Shown here in pieces: positions 9,732-20,824 of a DNA stretch of 42,393 nucleotides. This DNA comes from Marinobacter vulgaris (GTDB taxonomy: Bacteria; Pseudomonadota; Gammaproteobacteria; Pseudomonadales; Oleiphilaceae). Made by a program: the position numbers and the translations under genes. The stretch's first letter is position 1. Every line of letters starts with the position of its first letter. The DNA lies in assembly GCF_003344045.1 (NCBI RefSeq), contig NZ_QFWX01000011.1:224-42616 (forward strand), read 5' to 3'. The notes beneath the pieces are model-generated. The model made no database searches. It saw only the letters and a program-made list of their open reading frames with translations, and was not told where the DNA came from.

Positions 9732-10193
9732 TCGCCGCTCAAGCGCTGACTCGACCTGATCGGAAGCAAATCCTCTTCTTGCCAGAAACCGTGCCTGGCG
9801 CATTTTTTCTTCCCAGTTTTCGCTGATATCGCCAAGGCCAAACCGTTTCTCCCTCAACAGGACGGCTCGCTCCACCCATTCCGCGTCGGTCACCTCCCGT
9901 ACGCACTCCGGTGTTGTGTGAACCCCCCGTTGCTGGAGCTCTGCCAGTATCCTTAGCGCCCCGTAGCCAAGATCCATCCGCTGGCGCGCGTAGACATCAG
10001 CAAACCGCTCGTCGCTCAGCCAGCCTTCCGCCTCGTAGTCGTCCAGAATCCGGTCGATAAGGTCTGACTCGAACTTTCTCTGCCTGAGTTTCAGGGACAG
10101 CTCCAGGCGACTGTGTTCCCTGCGAGCCAAGAGCCGCAACGCAGCAGAGCGAGCCCGGTATTCCTGATCGTCCGGATTTGATGCTTTTCCCAT
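9726..10193 (-). CDS. recX: Regulatory protein RecX
   Basis: RecX binds RecA filaments and restrains RecA activity. The 155-residue helical protein shows the family pattern: AALRLLARREHSRLELSLKL, then GWLSDERFADVYARQRMDLGYGALRILAELQQRGV, and a C-terminal helix bundle with ARRGFASDQVESAL. The ATG at 10193 has GGAAGAG upstream; an in-frame TTG at 10220 has none. Most relatives have recX beside recA, but here the neighbours are mltF (convergent, sharing the terminal hexamer) and a DUF349 gene (divergent). No SOS box was recognised by eye upstream. Confidence 0.92.
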   Translation of the reverse strand: MGKASNPDDQEYRARSAALRLLARREHSRLELSLKLRQRKFESDLIDRILDDYEAEGWLSDERFADVYARQRMDLGYGALRILAELQQRGVHTTPECVREVTDAEWVERAVLLREKRFGLGDISENWEEKMRQARFLARRGFASDQVESALERRL

Positions 10194-10388
10194 TCTGACT
10201 CTTCCCGCAAATGCCGACAAAACGCTAGACTAGTGCCCCGATTGGCTACCCACTCGATACAGCTGCCCGGTAACACCGGGGCAACCGGCTGCAGTACCCG
10301 GCATCCGGAACACCGGAAAAAGCCGATGTTCGGTGCAGGCTTACTTTGCCCACACCGGGAACTGGTTTCAATATCAAAGGATTATCCC

Positions 10389-12860
10389 ATGGCTGCATTC
10401 ATCCAGAAACTGTTCAGAACTCGTAAGGCAAACAGGCCAGCTCCTGCTCCGGTTCGACCGGAACCCACGGCTGAAGACCTGGACAGGGTGAGCAAGGCGG
10501 ATGACAAGCGAGAGCAGCAAATCAATGAGCTCAAAGCAGCTCCTTCCGGCGAGCAGCTCGAGGAACTGGCAACCGGCGGCGTAACTGCAGGCATTCGTAT
10601 TGAAGCCGCTGCGGCATTGACCGATAAGGCAACGCTGCAAAGAGTGCAGAAACTCGCCAAGGGAAAGGACAAGAGCGTCTACCAGGCCGTGCGCCAGAAG
10701 CTGCAAGAGATCCGGGATCAGGAAGAACAGCAGCAGAAACTGGCCGAAACCATACAGACACTTGTTCGCAATGCCACCGAACAGGCACGCAGTGACGATA
10801 CCAAACTGTTTGAACCACGCCTCGAGGCACTGCTGCGGAAATGGGAACAGGTCGAGTCCCGGGCTTCCCAGAAGCAGACCACCGAATTCTTGCAGGCCGC
10901 CCATCAGTGCCGTGAACGGCTCCGGGAAATGCAGGCGGAGAAAGAGCAGCTCCTGCAACAACAGGAACAACGGAGCCAGCGAGCAGAAACCCTGTCCCTG
11001 CTGGAAAACACGCTTGAGGCACTGAAACAGCAGGATCCCGACCAGGAGTCCTCCCTGGCCTCTCTGGACGCTCTGCAGAAAACCCAGGAAAACCGTTGGC
11101 TGGAAGCGACCCGGGATACCCAGGTCGACAGGCAGGAGCAAAAATCCTACGAGAATCTGATGCAGTCACTGCGGGGGTACATATCCGCGGTCAAGCGCCT
11201 GGGCCAGCACCGGGAGGATATCACTGCCTTGCAGAACCCCGCAGACGGCGAGCCCGATGACGAAACCAGCGCCAGCAAGGCCAAAGCGATACTCGACGTG
11301 GTTGAGTGGCCGAAGGAGTTCCGGCGCCCCTCCATGCTGGAGGCCCTTTACCGCATCGCTGGCAAGCCCCGCCCGGTAAACACCCAAAAACCGGACACAG
11401 AAGAACAGAAACAACTGGCCGAGACCCTTGGCCAAACATTGGACAAGCTGGAGTTGGCCCTGGAAGCCAAACAGCTGAAGGACTCACGGCAGCTGTTCAA
11501 GGTCGCCCAACAACAACTGAAAGCCCTGGACCACCGCCACAGCAAACCTTTGCAGGCCAGGGTCCAGCTGCTGGGTGGACAGCTGCGGGAACTGACCGAC
11601 TGGCAGGGATTTGCCACCCTACCGAAACAGATTTCCCTGTGTGAGCAGATGGAATACCTGGCAAACCAGCCGATTGAACCGGAAGCCAAGGCTGAAAGAA
11701 TCAAGGAACTGCAGGGCGAATGGCGTGAGCTTGGCGGCTCATCGGACCGCGAGCTGTGGTCGCGTTTCAAGCAGGCCTCTGACCTGGCCTATGAGCCCTG
11801 CAAGGCCTATTTCACGGCAAAGTCCGGCCTGAAAAAAGCGAACCTGGAAACCCGGGCGACAATCTGCGAGCAACTGCGCACCTTCCTCGACAACGCAGAC
11901 TGGCAGGCCATCGACTGGAAAGCCGCCGAACGTATTCATCAAACCGCCCGGGAAGAGTGGAAGGCGGCCTGGCCGGTAGAGTTCCGCGACAACCGGCCAG
12001 TACAAAAACAGTTTGACGCTCTGCTCAAGCAGTTGGAAGCGCCCCTTGAGGGAGAACGCAAGAAAAACGAAGCGCTCAAACAGGCGATTGTCGAACGGGC
12101 GGAAGCTCTGGTCGAACATGAACCTCTTGGCGAGGCCATGAATCAGGCCAAAGCCCTGCAAAATGAGTGGACCAGCATCGGCATCACCCGCCACCGCGAG
12201 GACAGAAAGCTCTGGCAGGCATTCCGTAACGCCTGCGACCGGATTTTTGCGCGGCGGGATGCCCAGAAGCATGAACAGGTACAACTTGCCCAGGAAGCGG
12301 ATACAAAGGCCGAACCTGTTCTTGCAGGCAGTAAATCGTTGGGCGCTGATGCCAGCTTGGAGACACTGCAGGCTACCTTGGCAGAGCTCAATGCCCTCAA
12401 GAGCGAGCCTCTGTCAGCCGTTGCCAGGGAACAGGTCAGCAACGAACGCAACCGACTCTCGGGGCTGGCCTCCAACCGCAAACTGCAGGAGCAGATCGAG
12501 ACCTGGAAGCACTGGATTACCGCCAAAACCACCAGCACTCTGGACGGTGCAGCATTGCCCGGCCACTGGCCGGAACTCGCCACAGATCTGGGGCAACCGG
12601 ACCCGTTAGAATTGGTCATCCGGGCGGAAATACTGGCGGAAGTTCCTTCCCCCGACGAAGATCAGAGCCGTCGAATGGAAATACAGGTGCAGCGCCTCAC
12701 AGAAGGGATGGGCAATGCCGCCGGTGAGGACGACAGGTTACGGCAACTTGAGATGCTGATTTCAAACTGGTGCCTGGTTCAGCCGGTGGACGTCGTGAGC
12801 GAGCCTCTGGCCCAGCGTCTTGGCCAAGCCCTGGAGGCTGCGCTGGCACCTCAGGGCTAG
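10389..12860 (+). CDS. DUF349 coiled-coil protein
   Basis: An 823-residue, Gln/Glu/Lys-rich, largely helical protein without signal peptide. At least three DUF349-type repeats are visible, each with a Trp-Gly core and a downstream LW or aromatic/Phe pattern: around residues 439-475 (LQGEWRELGG...LWSRFKQASD), 518-555 (REEWKAAWPVEFRDN) and 586-620 (LQNEWTSIGITRHREDRKLW). The N-terminal third is probably coiled coil. The family function is unknown. I chose the ATG at 10389, with AAAGGA 8 bases upstream; the open frame extends a further 52 codons upstream through the recX promoter region, which does not look like protein. It stands alone, divergent from recX. Confidence 0.85.
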   Translation: MAAFIQKLFRTRKANRPAPAPVRPEPTAEDLDRVSKADDKREQQINELKAAPSGEQLEELATGGVTAGIRIEAAAALTDKATLQRVQKLAKGKDKSVYQAVRQKLQEIRDQEEQQQKLAETIQTLVRNATEQARSDDTKLFEPRLEALLRKWEQVESRASQKQTTEFLQAAHQCRERLREMQAEKEQLLQQQEQRSQRAETLSLLENTLEALKQQDPDQESSLASLDALQKTQENRWLEATRDTQVDRQEQKSYENLMQSLRGYISAVKRLGQHREDITALQNPADGEPDDETSASKAKAILDVVEWPKEFRRPSMLEALYRIAGKPRPVNTQKPDTEEQKQLAETLGQTLDKLELALEAKQLKDSRQLFKVAQQQLKALDHRHSKPLQARVQLLGGQLRELTDWQGFATLPKQISLCEQMEYLANQPIEPEAKAERIKELQGEWRELGGSSDRELWSRFKQASDLAYEPCKAYFTAKSGLKKANLETRATICEQLRTFLDNADWQAIDWKAAERIHQTAREEWKAAWPVEFRDNRPVQKQFDALLKQLEAPLEGERKKNEALKQAIVERAEALVEHEPLGEAMNQAKALQNEWTSIGITRHREDRKLWQAFRNACDRIFARRDAQKHEQVQLAQEADTKAEPVLAGSKSLGADASLETLQATLAELNALKSEPLSAVAREQVSNERNRLSGLASNRKLQEQIETWKHWITAKTTSTLDGAALPGHWPELATDLGQPDPLELVIRAEILAEVPSPDEDQSRRMEIQVQRLTEGMGNAAGEDDRLRQLEMLISNWCLVQPVDVVSEPLAQRLGQALEAALAPQG

Positions 12861-12890
12861 CCGTCCTGCTATTGGAACCTCACGAAGAAA

Positions 12891-12919
12891 GTCCCTGACC
12901 CCCGGTGGTGGTCAGGGAC
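12891..12919 (+). terminator. Hairpin after the DUF349 gene
   Basis: Perfect 10-bp stem GTCCCTGACC / GGTCAGGGAC with a 9-base loop, 31 bp beyond the DUF349 stop. On the plus strand there is no U-tract after it (TGATACC), so it may be a weak or factor-assisted terminator. On the minus strand it is followed by TTTC, but no minus gene lies upstream to need it. Confidence 0.5.
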
Positions 12920-13067
12920 TGATACCTCCCAGAAGGTACCATGACCGGCGTGAGCAATTTCGCCAATGGGATTGGCAGCGCGCGTCATTACGCATCCTAC
13001 CGGCAAACCGTTATGGTTAGCCCTTTGAAATGCCATCCCTGAGTCAAAGACCAATAGAGGACAGGAA

Positions 13068-14276
13068 ATGACCACCGAAGCCTATATCTTCGATGCCGTT
13101 CGCACTCCGCGTGGGCGCGGCAAGAAAGACGGTTCCCTGCACAGTGTCAAACCCATCACGCTACTGATCACGGTGCTCAAGGCATTGCAGGAGAGAAACA
13201 GCCTGGACACCGCACAGGTTGACGATATCGTCATGGGCTGCGTAACTGCCGTTGGTGATCAGGGTGCGGACATTGCCAAAACCGCTGCGTTGGCCGCTGA
13301 CTGGGATGACGTAGTCGCCGGCGTAACCCTCAACCGCTTCTGTGCCTCTGGCCTTGAAGCTGTCAACCTCGCGGCCATGAAAGTCCGCTCCGGATGGGAA
13401 GACCTTGTCGTTGCCGGCGGCGTCGAAGCCATGTCGCGGGTACCAATGGGTTCTGATGGCGGCGCCTGGGCCACTGATCCGGCCACCAACCTGCACACCG
13501 GTTTCATGCCCCAGGGCATCGGCGCAGACCTGATCGCCACCCTGGAAGGCTTCAGCCGCGAAGATGTGGACAGCTTTGCCGTAAAATCCCAGCAAAAAGC
13601 TGCCAATGCCTGGGAGCAGGGTTACTTTGCCAAGTCGATCATCCCCATCACCGACCAGAACGGCGTGATGATCCTGGACCGCGACGAACAGGTTCGCGCC
13701 AACACTACCGTGGAATCCCTGTCCGCCCTGAAGCCCTCATTCCAGATGATGGGTGAAATGGGTTTCGACGGTGTCGCCCGGGAAAAATACCATTACGTGG
13801 AGAAGATCAACCACGTACACCACGCCGGCAACTCCTCGGGTATTGTGGACGGCGCTACGGCAATGCTGATTGGGAGCGAAGCCAAAGGCAAAGCCATGGG
13901 ACTCAGACCCCGCGCCCGCATCCTGGCGACCGCGGTCACCAGTACCGACCCCACCATCATGCTCACAGGCCCTGCCCCGGCTGCGCGCAAGGCGTTGGAT
14001 AAAGCCGGCATGACAGCAGACCAGATCGACCTGTTTGAAGTAAATGAAGCCTTTGCTTCAGTGGTCATGCGCTTCCAGAAGGAACTGTCGGTTCCCGACG
14101 AGAAAGTGAACGTTAACGGCGGCGCTATTGCCATGGGGCACCCTCTGGGCGCCACCGGTGCGATGATCCTGGGCACCCTGCTCGACGAACTGGAGCGGAG
14201 AGAATTGCGCTACGGCCTGGCCACCCTGTGTGTGGGTGGCGGAATGGGTATTGCCACCATCATCGAGCGCGTCTGA
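13068..14276 (+). CDS. Acetyl-CoA C-acyltransferase (beta-oxidation thiolase)
   Basis: A 402-residue thiolase that cleaves 3-ketoacyl-CoA with CoA in the last step of beta-oxidation, or condenses acetyl-CoA in reverse. The nucleophile is Cys92 in [12 protein letters not shown]; His358 in [14 protein letters not shown] and Cys388 in TLCVGGGMG complete the active site. AGGACAGG precedes the ATG. It sits 32 bp upstream of a FadJ-like gene, so the two probably form the beta and alpha subunits of one fatty-acid oxidation complex (FadI/FadJ or a related pair). Typical for a hydrocarbon- and wax-using organism with several such sets. The exact subfamily (FadA, FadI or short-chain) is not settled by eye. 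Confidence 0.93.
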   Translation: MTTEAYIFDAVRTPRGRGKKDGSLHSVKPITLLITVLKALQERNSLDTAQVDDIVMGCVTAVGDQGADIAKTAALAADWDDVVAGVTLNRFCASGLEAVNLAAMKVRSGWEDLVVAGGVEAMSRVPMGSDGGAWATDPATNLHTGFMPQGIGADLIATLEGFSREDVDSFAVKSQQKAANAWEQGYFAKSIIPITDQNGVMILDRDEQVRANTTVESLSALKPSFQMMGEMGFDGVAREKYHYVEKINHVHHAGNSSGIVDGATAMLIGSEAKGKAMGLRPRARILATAVTSTDPTIMLTGPAPAARKALDKAGMTADQIDLFEVNEAFASVVMRFQKELSVPDEKVNVNGGAIAMGHPLGATGAMILGTLLDELERRELRYGLATLCVGGGMGIATIIERV

Positions 14277-14308
14277 GCCGACTACTGATTCTGAGAGGAG
14301 AACCGAAT

Positions 14309-16459
14309 ATGAGCGCCATCCACTATGACCTGGGTTCAGACCAGATTCTGACCCTGACCATCGACATGCCCGGCCAGTCCGCCAACACCATGAACGCCGA
14401 CTTCCGTGCGGCCCTGACCGAGACCGTGGGCAAGGTCAGAAATGATCTCGGCAGGATTCGCGGCATTATCATCACCTCTGCCAAGAAAACCTTTTTCGCC
14501 GGTGGTGATCTGAAAGAGCTCTTCAAAGTCACCCGCGAAGACGCCGGCGCCTTTGAAAGCATGGTCAACGGCATGAAAGCCGAGATGCGTGCCCTGGAAA
14601 CCACCGGCAAACCCATTGTGGCAGCCATTAACGGATCGGCCCTGGGCGGCGGCCTGGAAATCTGCCTGGCATGCCATCACCGGGTAGTGATGGACGACGA
14701 CAGAATCCAGCTGGGCCTGCCAGAAGTCACTCTGGGCCTGTTGCCCGGCGGTGGCGGCACCCAACGCCTGCCCCGGATGATCGGACTTGAGGCCGCTTTC
14801 CCGTACCTGATGGAAGGCAAGAAAGTAAATCCGAGGGCCGCACTCAAGGCGGGGATCATCGATGAACTGGCATCGTCCAGCGACGACCTGATGGGCAAGG
14901 CCCGGGCCTTTATTGAAGCCAATCCGAAAAGCCAGCAGCCCTGGGACCAGAAAGGCTTCAAATTCCCCGGCGGCGCGCCCCATCATCCGGCCATGGCCCA
15001 GAAGCTTGCCATTGCCCCGGCCATGCTCAAACAGAAGACCAAAGGCTGCTACCCGGCTCCGGAGCGCATCCTGTCGGCCGCCGTGGAAGGCGCCCAGGTG
15101 GACTTCGACAACGGTAGCCTGATCGAAACCCGCTATTTCGCGGAGCTGACCATCGGCCAGGTCGCCAAGAACATGACCGGCACCTTCTGGTTTCAGCTCA
15201 ACGCCGTTAACGCGGGCGAAAGCCGCCTCGAAGGTGTAGACAAAGCAACCTTCCGCAAAGTGGGTGTTCTCGGGGCCGGCATGATGGGCGCTGGCATCGC
15301 CTATTCCACTGCCACCCGCGGTATCGAGGTGGTGCTCAAGGATGTGTCCACGGAAAATGCGGAGAAAGGCAAAGCCTATTCAGAAAAACTGCTGGCGAAA
15401 AAAGTCAGCCGCGGCCGCATGACCGAGGAGCAGAAAACCGAGGTGCTAAACCGCATCAAGGCCACCGGCTCGGCTGACGATCTTGAAGGGTGCGATCTCG
15501 TTATCGAGGCCGTTTTCGAAGACAGCGAGCTGAAAGCGAAGGTGACTCAGGAAGCGGAAGCGAAGCTGGTGAAAAATGGCATCTTTGCGTCCAACACCTC
15601 CACCATTCCAATTACACAACTGGCGGAAGCCTCAGCCGCACCGGACAATTTCATTGGCCTGCACTTCTTCTCCCCGGTGGATAAGATGCAACTGGTGGAA
15701 ATCATCGTAGGCGCCAAGACCTCTGATGAAACCCTGGCCCGCGCCTTTGATTATGTGCAGCAGATCGGCAAGATTCCCATCGTGGTGAACGACAGCCGCG
15801 GTTTCTTCACATCTCGCGTATTCGGTACCTTCGTGAATGAGGGCATCGCCATGCTGGGCGAAGGCATTCACCCGGCCAGCATCGAAAACGCCGGGGTCCT
15901 GGCTGGCATGCCGGTGGGGCCGCTGGCAATTTCGGACGAGGTCAGCATGACACTGATGCAGCACATTCGTGACCAGAGCAGAAAAGACACCGAAGCGGCG
16001 GGTAAAACCTGGCAAGCCCACCCGGCTGAGGCGGTCATTGACCAGATGGTTGGCAGCCATAACCGCAAAGGCAAAGCCGCGGGCGCCGGATTCTATGAAT
16101 ACCCGGAATCCGGCAAAAAACACCTGTGGCCGGAGCTGGAAAACCTGTTTGTCGATCAGAAAAAAGCGAGGTCAACAGAACTTCAGGATCTGAAAGATCG
16201 CATTCTTTTCATCCAGGCGATCGAAACCGTTCGCTGCCTGGAAGAAGGTGTTCTCAGGACCGTTGAAGACGCCAATATTGGCAGCATTTTCGGTATCGGA
16301 TTTGCGCCCTGGACCGGCGGCGCCGTCCAATTCATCAACCAATACGGTATAAGGGCCTTCGCAGAACGGGCTGAAAATCTCGCAGAGCGCTTCGGTGAGC
16401 GCTTCACACCGCCGGCTCTGTTACTGGAGAAGGCAGAAACCAATACCAGCTTCAGCTGA
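14309..16459 (+). CDS. FadJ-like multifunctional enoyl-CoA hydratase / 3-hydroxyacyl-CoA dehydrogenase
   Basis: A 716-residue fusion. Residues 1-190 form an enoyl-CoA hydratase (crotonase) domain with oxyanion-hole segments FFAGGDLKEL and GSALGGGLEICLACH and the acidic LGLPEVTLGLLPGGGG. From about 310 comes a 3-hydroxyacyl-CoA dehydrogenase domain: NAD-binding VGVLGAGMMGAGIAYS and catalytic HFFSPVDKMQLVEI, then the C-terminal helical domain with NDSRGFFTSRV. It carries out the hydration and NAD-dependent oxidation steps of beta-oxidation. The ATG has GAGAGGAG 8 bases upstream; an earlier in-frame start lies inside the thiolase gene. It is cotranscribed with the thiolase upstream and followed by a strong hairpin. 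Confidence 0.94.
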   Translation: MSAIHYDLGSDQILTLTIDMPGQSANTMNADFRAALTETVGKVRNDLGRIRGIIITSAKKTFFAGGDLKELFKVTREDAGAFESMVNGMKAEMRALETTGKPIVAAINGSALGGGLEICLACHHRVVMDDDRIQLGLPEVTLGLLPGGGGTQRLPRMIGLEAAFPYLMEGKKVNPRAALKAGIIDELASSSDDLMGKARAFIEANPKSQQPWDQKGFKFPGGAPHHPAMAQKLAIAPAMLKQKTKGCYPAPERILSAAVEGAQVDFDNGSLIETRYFAELTIGQVAKNMTGTFWFQLNAVNAGESRLEGVDKATFRKVGVLGAGMMGAGIAYSTATRGIEVVLKDVSTENAEKGKAYSEKLLAKKVSRGRMTEEQKTEVLNRIKATGSADDLEGCDLVIEAVFEDSELKAKVTQEAEAKLVKNGIFASNTSTIPITQLAEASAAPDNFIGLHFFSPVDKMQLVEIIVGAKTSDETLARAFDYVQQIGKIPIVVNDSRGFFTSRVFGTFVNEGIAMLGEGIHPASIENAGVLAGMPVGPLAISDEVSMTLMQHIRDQSRKDTEAAGKTWQAHPAEAVIDQMVGSHNRKGKAAGAGFYEYPESGKKHLWPELENLFVDQKKARSTELQDLKDRILFIQAIETVRCLEEGVLRTVEDANIGSIFGIGFAPWTGGAVQFINQYGIRAFAERAENLAERFGERFTPPALLLEKAETNTSFS

Positions 16460-16468
16460 CCCTGCCTG

Positions 16469-16501
16469 CACGGGCCGGAGCCACCCGCGCTCCGGCCCGT
16501 G
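16469..16501 (+). terminator. Terminator after the thiolase/FadJ-like operon
   Basis: Perfect 13-bp GC-rich stem (CACGGGCCGGAGC paired with its complement) and 7-base loop, 10 bp after the FadJ-like stop. The following sequence GCTTCTCC has only a weak U-tract, yet position and stem strength make a terminator likely. Confidence 0.7.
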
Positions 16502-16680
16502 GCTTCTCCTGCCTGTGCCACTCCGCTTACGAACCTGACGATTTCATGGACAGATTGTCACGAACCGATACTTCAACGCTATGGCAACCGCACCTGCGCT
16601 TGCCTACAATAAATTCATGAGCCATTCCGGCGATATCTGCTGATCCCCTTATCGCCACCCACCGTCAGGTAACGAAGCCT

Positions 16681-18855
16681 ATGAGCATCGCGGAAAGATT
16701 TATCAACCGTTGCAGCAGCTACGGGAAAGAAGGCAAGGCCGGCAGACAGGCAGCCTTCCTGACCCTGATGCTGGCTCTCACCCTGCCTGTGTCCGCCAAT
16801 GTGGACACAGACAAAGCCTACGAGCCTGTCTCCCCGACGGTAGAGCAGGCCAGGGCGAACATATTGATTGCGCGGCAGCTACAGTTCACCCACTTTCGCG
16901 ACATGAGCATCAACGATTCCCTGTCGGGAGAGGTATTCGATGCCTATCTTGCCTACCTTGATGGCCAGCGTGTCTACCTGACGAGGAAAGACATCGAGAA
17001 CCTGAATGCCGTGCGTATGGGGCTTGGCTCGGCCCTGAAAACCGGTCAGCTTCAGCCGGGGTTCGATATCTACAACCTGGTGCAACAGCGGATAATTCAG
17101 CGCCTTGAGTTCGCCCTGGGGCTGGTCGATGAGGGTATCGACAAGCTTGATCTCGAAGCTGATGAGAGCATTCTTCTGGACCGGTCCGAGGCAGAATGGG
17201 AAGCTGACCGTGAAGCACTGGACGCGCTTTGGGTAAAAAGAGTCAAAAATGCAGTGCTGGCCCAGCGCCTCAACGGCACCGACGATGAGGCTATCGAGGA
17301 CGCCCTGCGTCGTCGCTATGAAGGCCAGTTAAAGCGCGCCTACCAGGCCCGCAGTGAGGATGCTTTCCAGGCCTACATGAATGCCTTTGCCGGAATGTGG
17401 GACCCGCATACATCCTATTTTTCACCGCGCACCTCCGAGAACTTCAATATCAACATGAGCCTCTCGCTTGAGGGAATCGGCGCAGTGCTGCAGTCCGATA
17501 ACGAGTACACCAAGGTGGTTCGCCTGGTTCCGGGCGGGCCTGCATCCAAGCAGGGACAGCTTGAACCTGCGGACCGTATTGTGTCGGTCAAGCAGGAAGA
17601 TGAGAACAAGGCTGTCAACGTGATCGGCTGGCGCCTTGACGAAGTCGTCGACCTGATCCGTGGCCCCCGCGAGTCCACGGTAACCCTGGAAGTCATTCCC
17701 GCCGATGCCCCGGATGAAACCGTGACCGAGACCATTGCCATCAAACGTGACAAGGTGAAGCTGGAAGAGCAAAGCGCCAGTAAGGAAGTCATCGAGTTTG
17801 AAAGGGGTAATGAAACCTTCCAGATCGGCGTGATCCACATCCCCACCTTCTACGCCGACTTCCAGGCAATGCAGAACGGTGACCCGAACTACAAAAGCAC
17901 AACCCGCGATGTCCGTAAGCTGATTGATGAGCTCAAGGATGAGGGCGTTGACGGCGTGGTGATGGATCTTCGCAATAATGGTGGCGGCGCTCTCCACGAG
18001 GCCAATGACCTGGTAGGCCTGTTCATCGAGAAAGGGCCGACGGTCCAGATCCGTAACTCGAACAACGATGTACAGGTTCTCAACGATGAGGATCCCTCGG
18101 TGGCCTACGATGGCCCGCTGGTAGTGCTGGTCAATCGCATGAGCGCGTCCGCATCAGAAATCTTTGCCGGCGCCATCCAGGATTACGGGCGTGGCCTGGT
18201 TGTGGGCTCACAGACCTTTGGCAAGGGGACGGTGCAGGCTGTACGCCCCCTCAACCATGGCCAGTTGAAAATCACCCAGAGTAAGTTCTACCGGGTTTCC
18301 GGGGGGTCTACGCAACACAAGGGCGTAATTCCCGATATCGAGATCCCTTCGCGGGTCGACAAGACCCGAATCGGCGAGGATGCACTGGACCATGCCCTGC
18401 CCTGGGACCAGATCGAGGCGGTACCCCATACCCGCTACTTTGACTTCAGTACCGTGATTGACGAGTTGCGCACCCGCCACGACGACCGGTTTGAAGATAA
18501 TCCGGAATTTCAGCTGCTGCAAAAAGAGATCGAATTTCTCAAACAGCAACGCAAGCAGACATCGGTAAGCCTGAATATCGACGACCGCAAGGAATACCAG
18601 TCGCAGATTGAGCGCACGCGGCTCAGTATTGCCAATTCCCGTCGTCAGATTCACGGTGGAGACACCTTCGACAGCCTGGAAGAACTGGACGAATGGCAGG
18701 ATCAGCAGGCAGCCGACCTGGACAATACCGAGGAGGAACTGGACTTCATTGTTCACGAGGGTGGCAACATCATGGCTGACATGCTGGAACTGGATCAACG
18801 GATGGCGTCCATTCTGAACCTGAAACAGATAACCGCTCACGCCCAGGCACGTTGA
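16681..18855 (+). CDS. prc: Carboxy-terminal processing protease
   Basis: Prc (Tsp) is a periplasmic S41 protease that degrades SsrA-tagged and misfolded proteins and trims cell-wall-related targets. The 724-residue protein has a signal peptide (LTLMLALTLPVSA), an N-terminal helical domain, a PDZ domain around 240-340 (LSLEGIGAVLQ...VRLVPGGPASKQG), the protease core with GVVMDLRNNGGGALHEA, and the Ser-Lys dyad at about Ser490 in NRMSASASEIFAG and Lys515 in TFGKGTVQ, a 25-residue spacing as in E. coli. A charged helical tail follows. It is 34 bp upstream of an HTH gene, probably the same transcript. Confidence 0.96.
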   Translation: MSIAERFINRCSSYGKEGKAGRQAAFLTLMLALTLPVSANVDTDKAYEPVSPTVEQARANILIARQLQFTHFRDMSINDSLSGEVFDAYLAYLDGQRVYLTRKDIENLNAVRMGLGSALKTGQLQPGFDIYNLVQQRIIQRLEFALGLVDEGIDKLDLEADESILLDRSEAEWEADREALDALWVKRVKNAVLAQRLNGTDDEAIEDALRRRYEGQLKRAYQARSEDAFQAYMNAFAGMWDPHTSYFSPRTSENFNINMSLSLEGIGAVLQSDNEYTKVVRLVPGGPASKQGQLEPADRIVSVKQEDENKAVNVIGWRLDEVVDLIRGPRESTVTLEVIPADAPDETVTETIAIKRDKVKLEEQSASKEVIEFERGNETFQIGVIHIPTFYADFQAMQNGDPNYKSTTRDVRKLIDELKDEGVDGVVMDLRNNGGGALHEANDLVGLFIEKGPTVQIRNSNNDVQVLNDEDPSVAYDGPLVVLVNRMSASASEIFAGAIQDYGRGLVVGSQTFGKGTVQAVRPLNHGQLKITQSKFYRVSGGSTQHKGVIPDIEIPSRVDKTRIGEDALDHALPWDQIEAVPHTRYFDFSTVIDELRTRHDDRFEDNPEFQLLQKEIEFLKQQRKQTSVSLNIDDRKEYQSQIERTRLSIANSRRQIHGGDTFDSLEELDEWQDQQAADLDNTEEELDFIVHEGGNIMADMLELDQRMASILNLKQITAHAQAR

Positions 18856-18889
18856 GCGGCCTCAATTCCTCCGTGGACGGACGTTAGCC

Positions 18890-19600
18890 ATGACTGACAG
18901 GGAAGAAGACAGGAACAGGGCGCGGCTGCTGGAAGGGATGCTAATGGACGCCATGCATGCCATGAGGTCCATGGAGGAGGTGGAACACGTCCAGGGTGCA
19001 AAGGACCTTGAGGAAAACAAGGGCCCGGAATCACTCATCGACCGCATCGCCGGCTTTACCGGATCCGCGCTGCGTTTTGCCGCCAAATCCACGGACACCT
19101 CTCGCAAAGTCGGCCGCGCCTTGATGAACTCCCAGGATCAGCTTCGCATGATGCTGGCGGCTGGCAACTCCCTGAAAGATATCCGCGAGGTCGCCGGGCT
19201 GACCCGGGCGGAAATGAGCGAAGCCCTGAACCTGAAAGACAAATCGGTTCTCGAAGCCATCGAAAATGGCACCACCACCCTGTCTTTCGAACTGATCTTG
19301 CGTCTGGCAGCACTGATAGCCCGCAACGACCCGATTCCGTTCATCCTTCGCACTACCCGTAATTACAATCCGGAAGTCTGGCGAATTCTTAACGACTGGG
19401 GCGTCGGCCGCCTGCCACTGCAATTCGAGCGCGAACGCCAGTTCATCAACATTTTCCGCAGCCACGATGACGCCCGCACCCTCTCCGACGAGGGATTCCA
19501 GAAGGTCCTGGAGTTCACTCGCCAGAGCTTTGAGATGTCACTGCATTTCATCGAAAAGCAGGAACAGGAAATGGCAGAGCTGAGGGCAAAGAAGGACGAC

Positions 19601-19612
<12 letters not shown>
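18890..19612 (+). CDS. Helix-turn-helix (XRE-like) DNA-binding protein
   Basis: A 240-residue soluble protein. The N-terminus (1-90) is charged and helical; an XRE-type HTH runs from about 88 to 126 ([35 protein letters not shown]), followed by helices and a coiled-coil C-terminus ([18 protein letters not shown]). Where the HTH sits, in the middle rather than at an end, is unusual for simple XRE repressors. Its location 34 bp after prc suggests cotranscription, but no target is evident. The last 12 bases overlap the convergent mtnA gene. Function beyond DNA binding is not known to me. Confidence 0.85.
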
Positions 19613-20665
<1,053 letters not shown>

Positions 20666-20824
20666 TCAGTCACTCCAGACAGATTTCAAAACGCCAGTAT
20701 ACCCGCGATAAGGCTCCAAACTCAGCCCCCAGGGTAGTTCTCGGGCCGGGTGGTCGCTATACTTTCGGGCTACATTCTTCGGCGGCACCGACAGTTTCCG
20801 GGTCGCCCGGCCAGGGCAGGGTAA

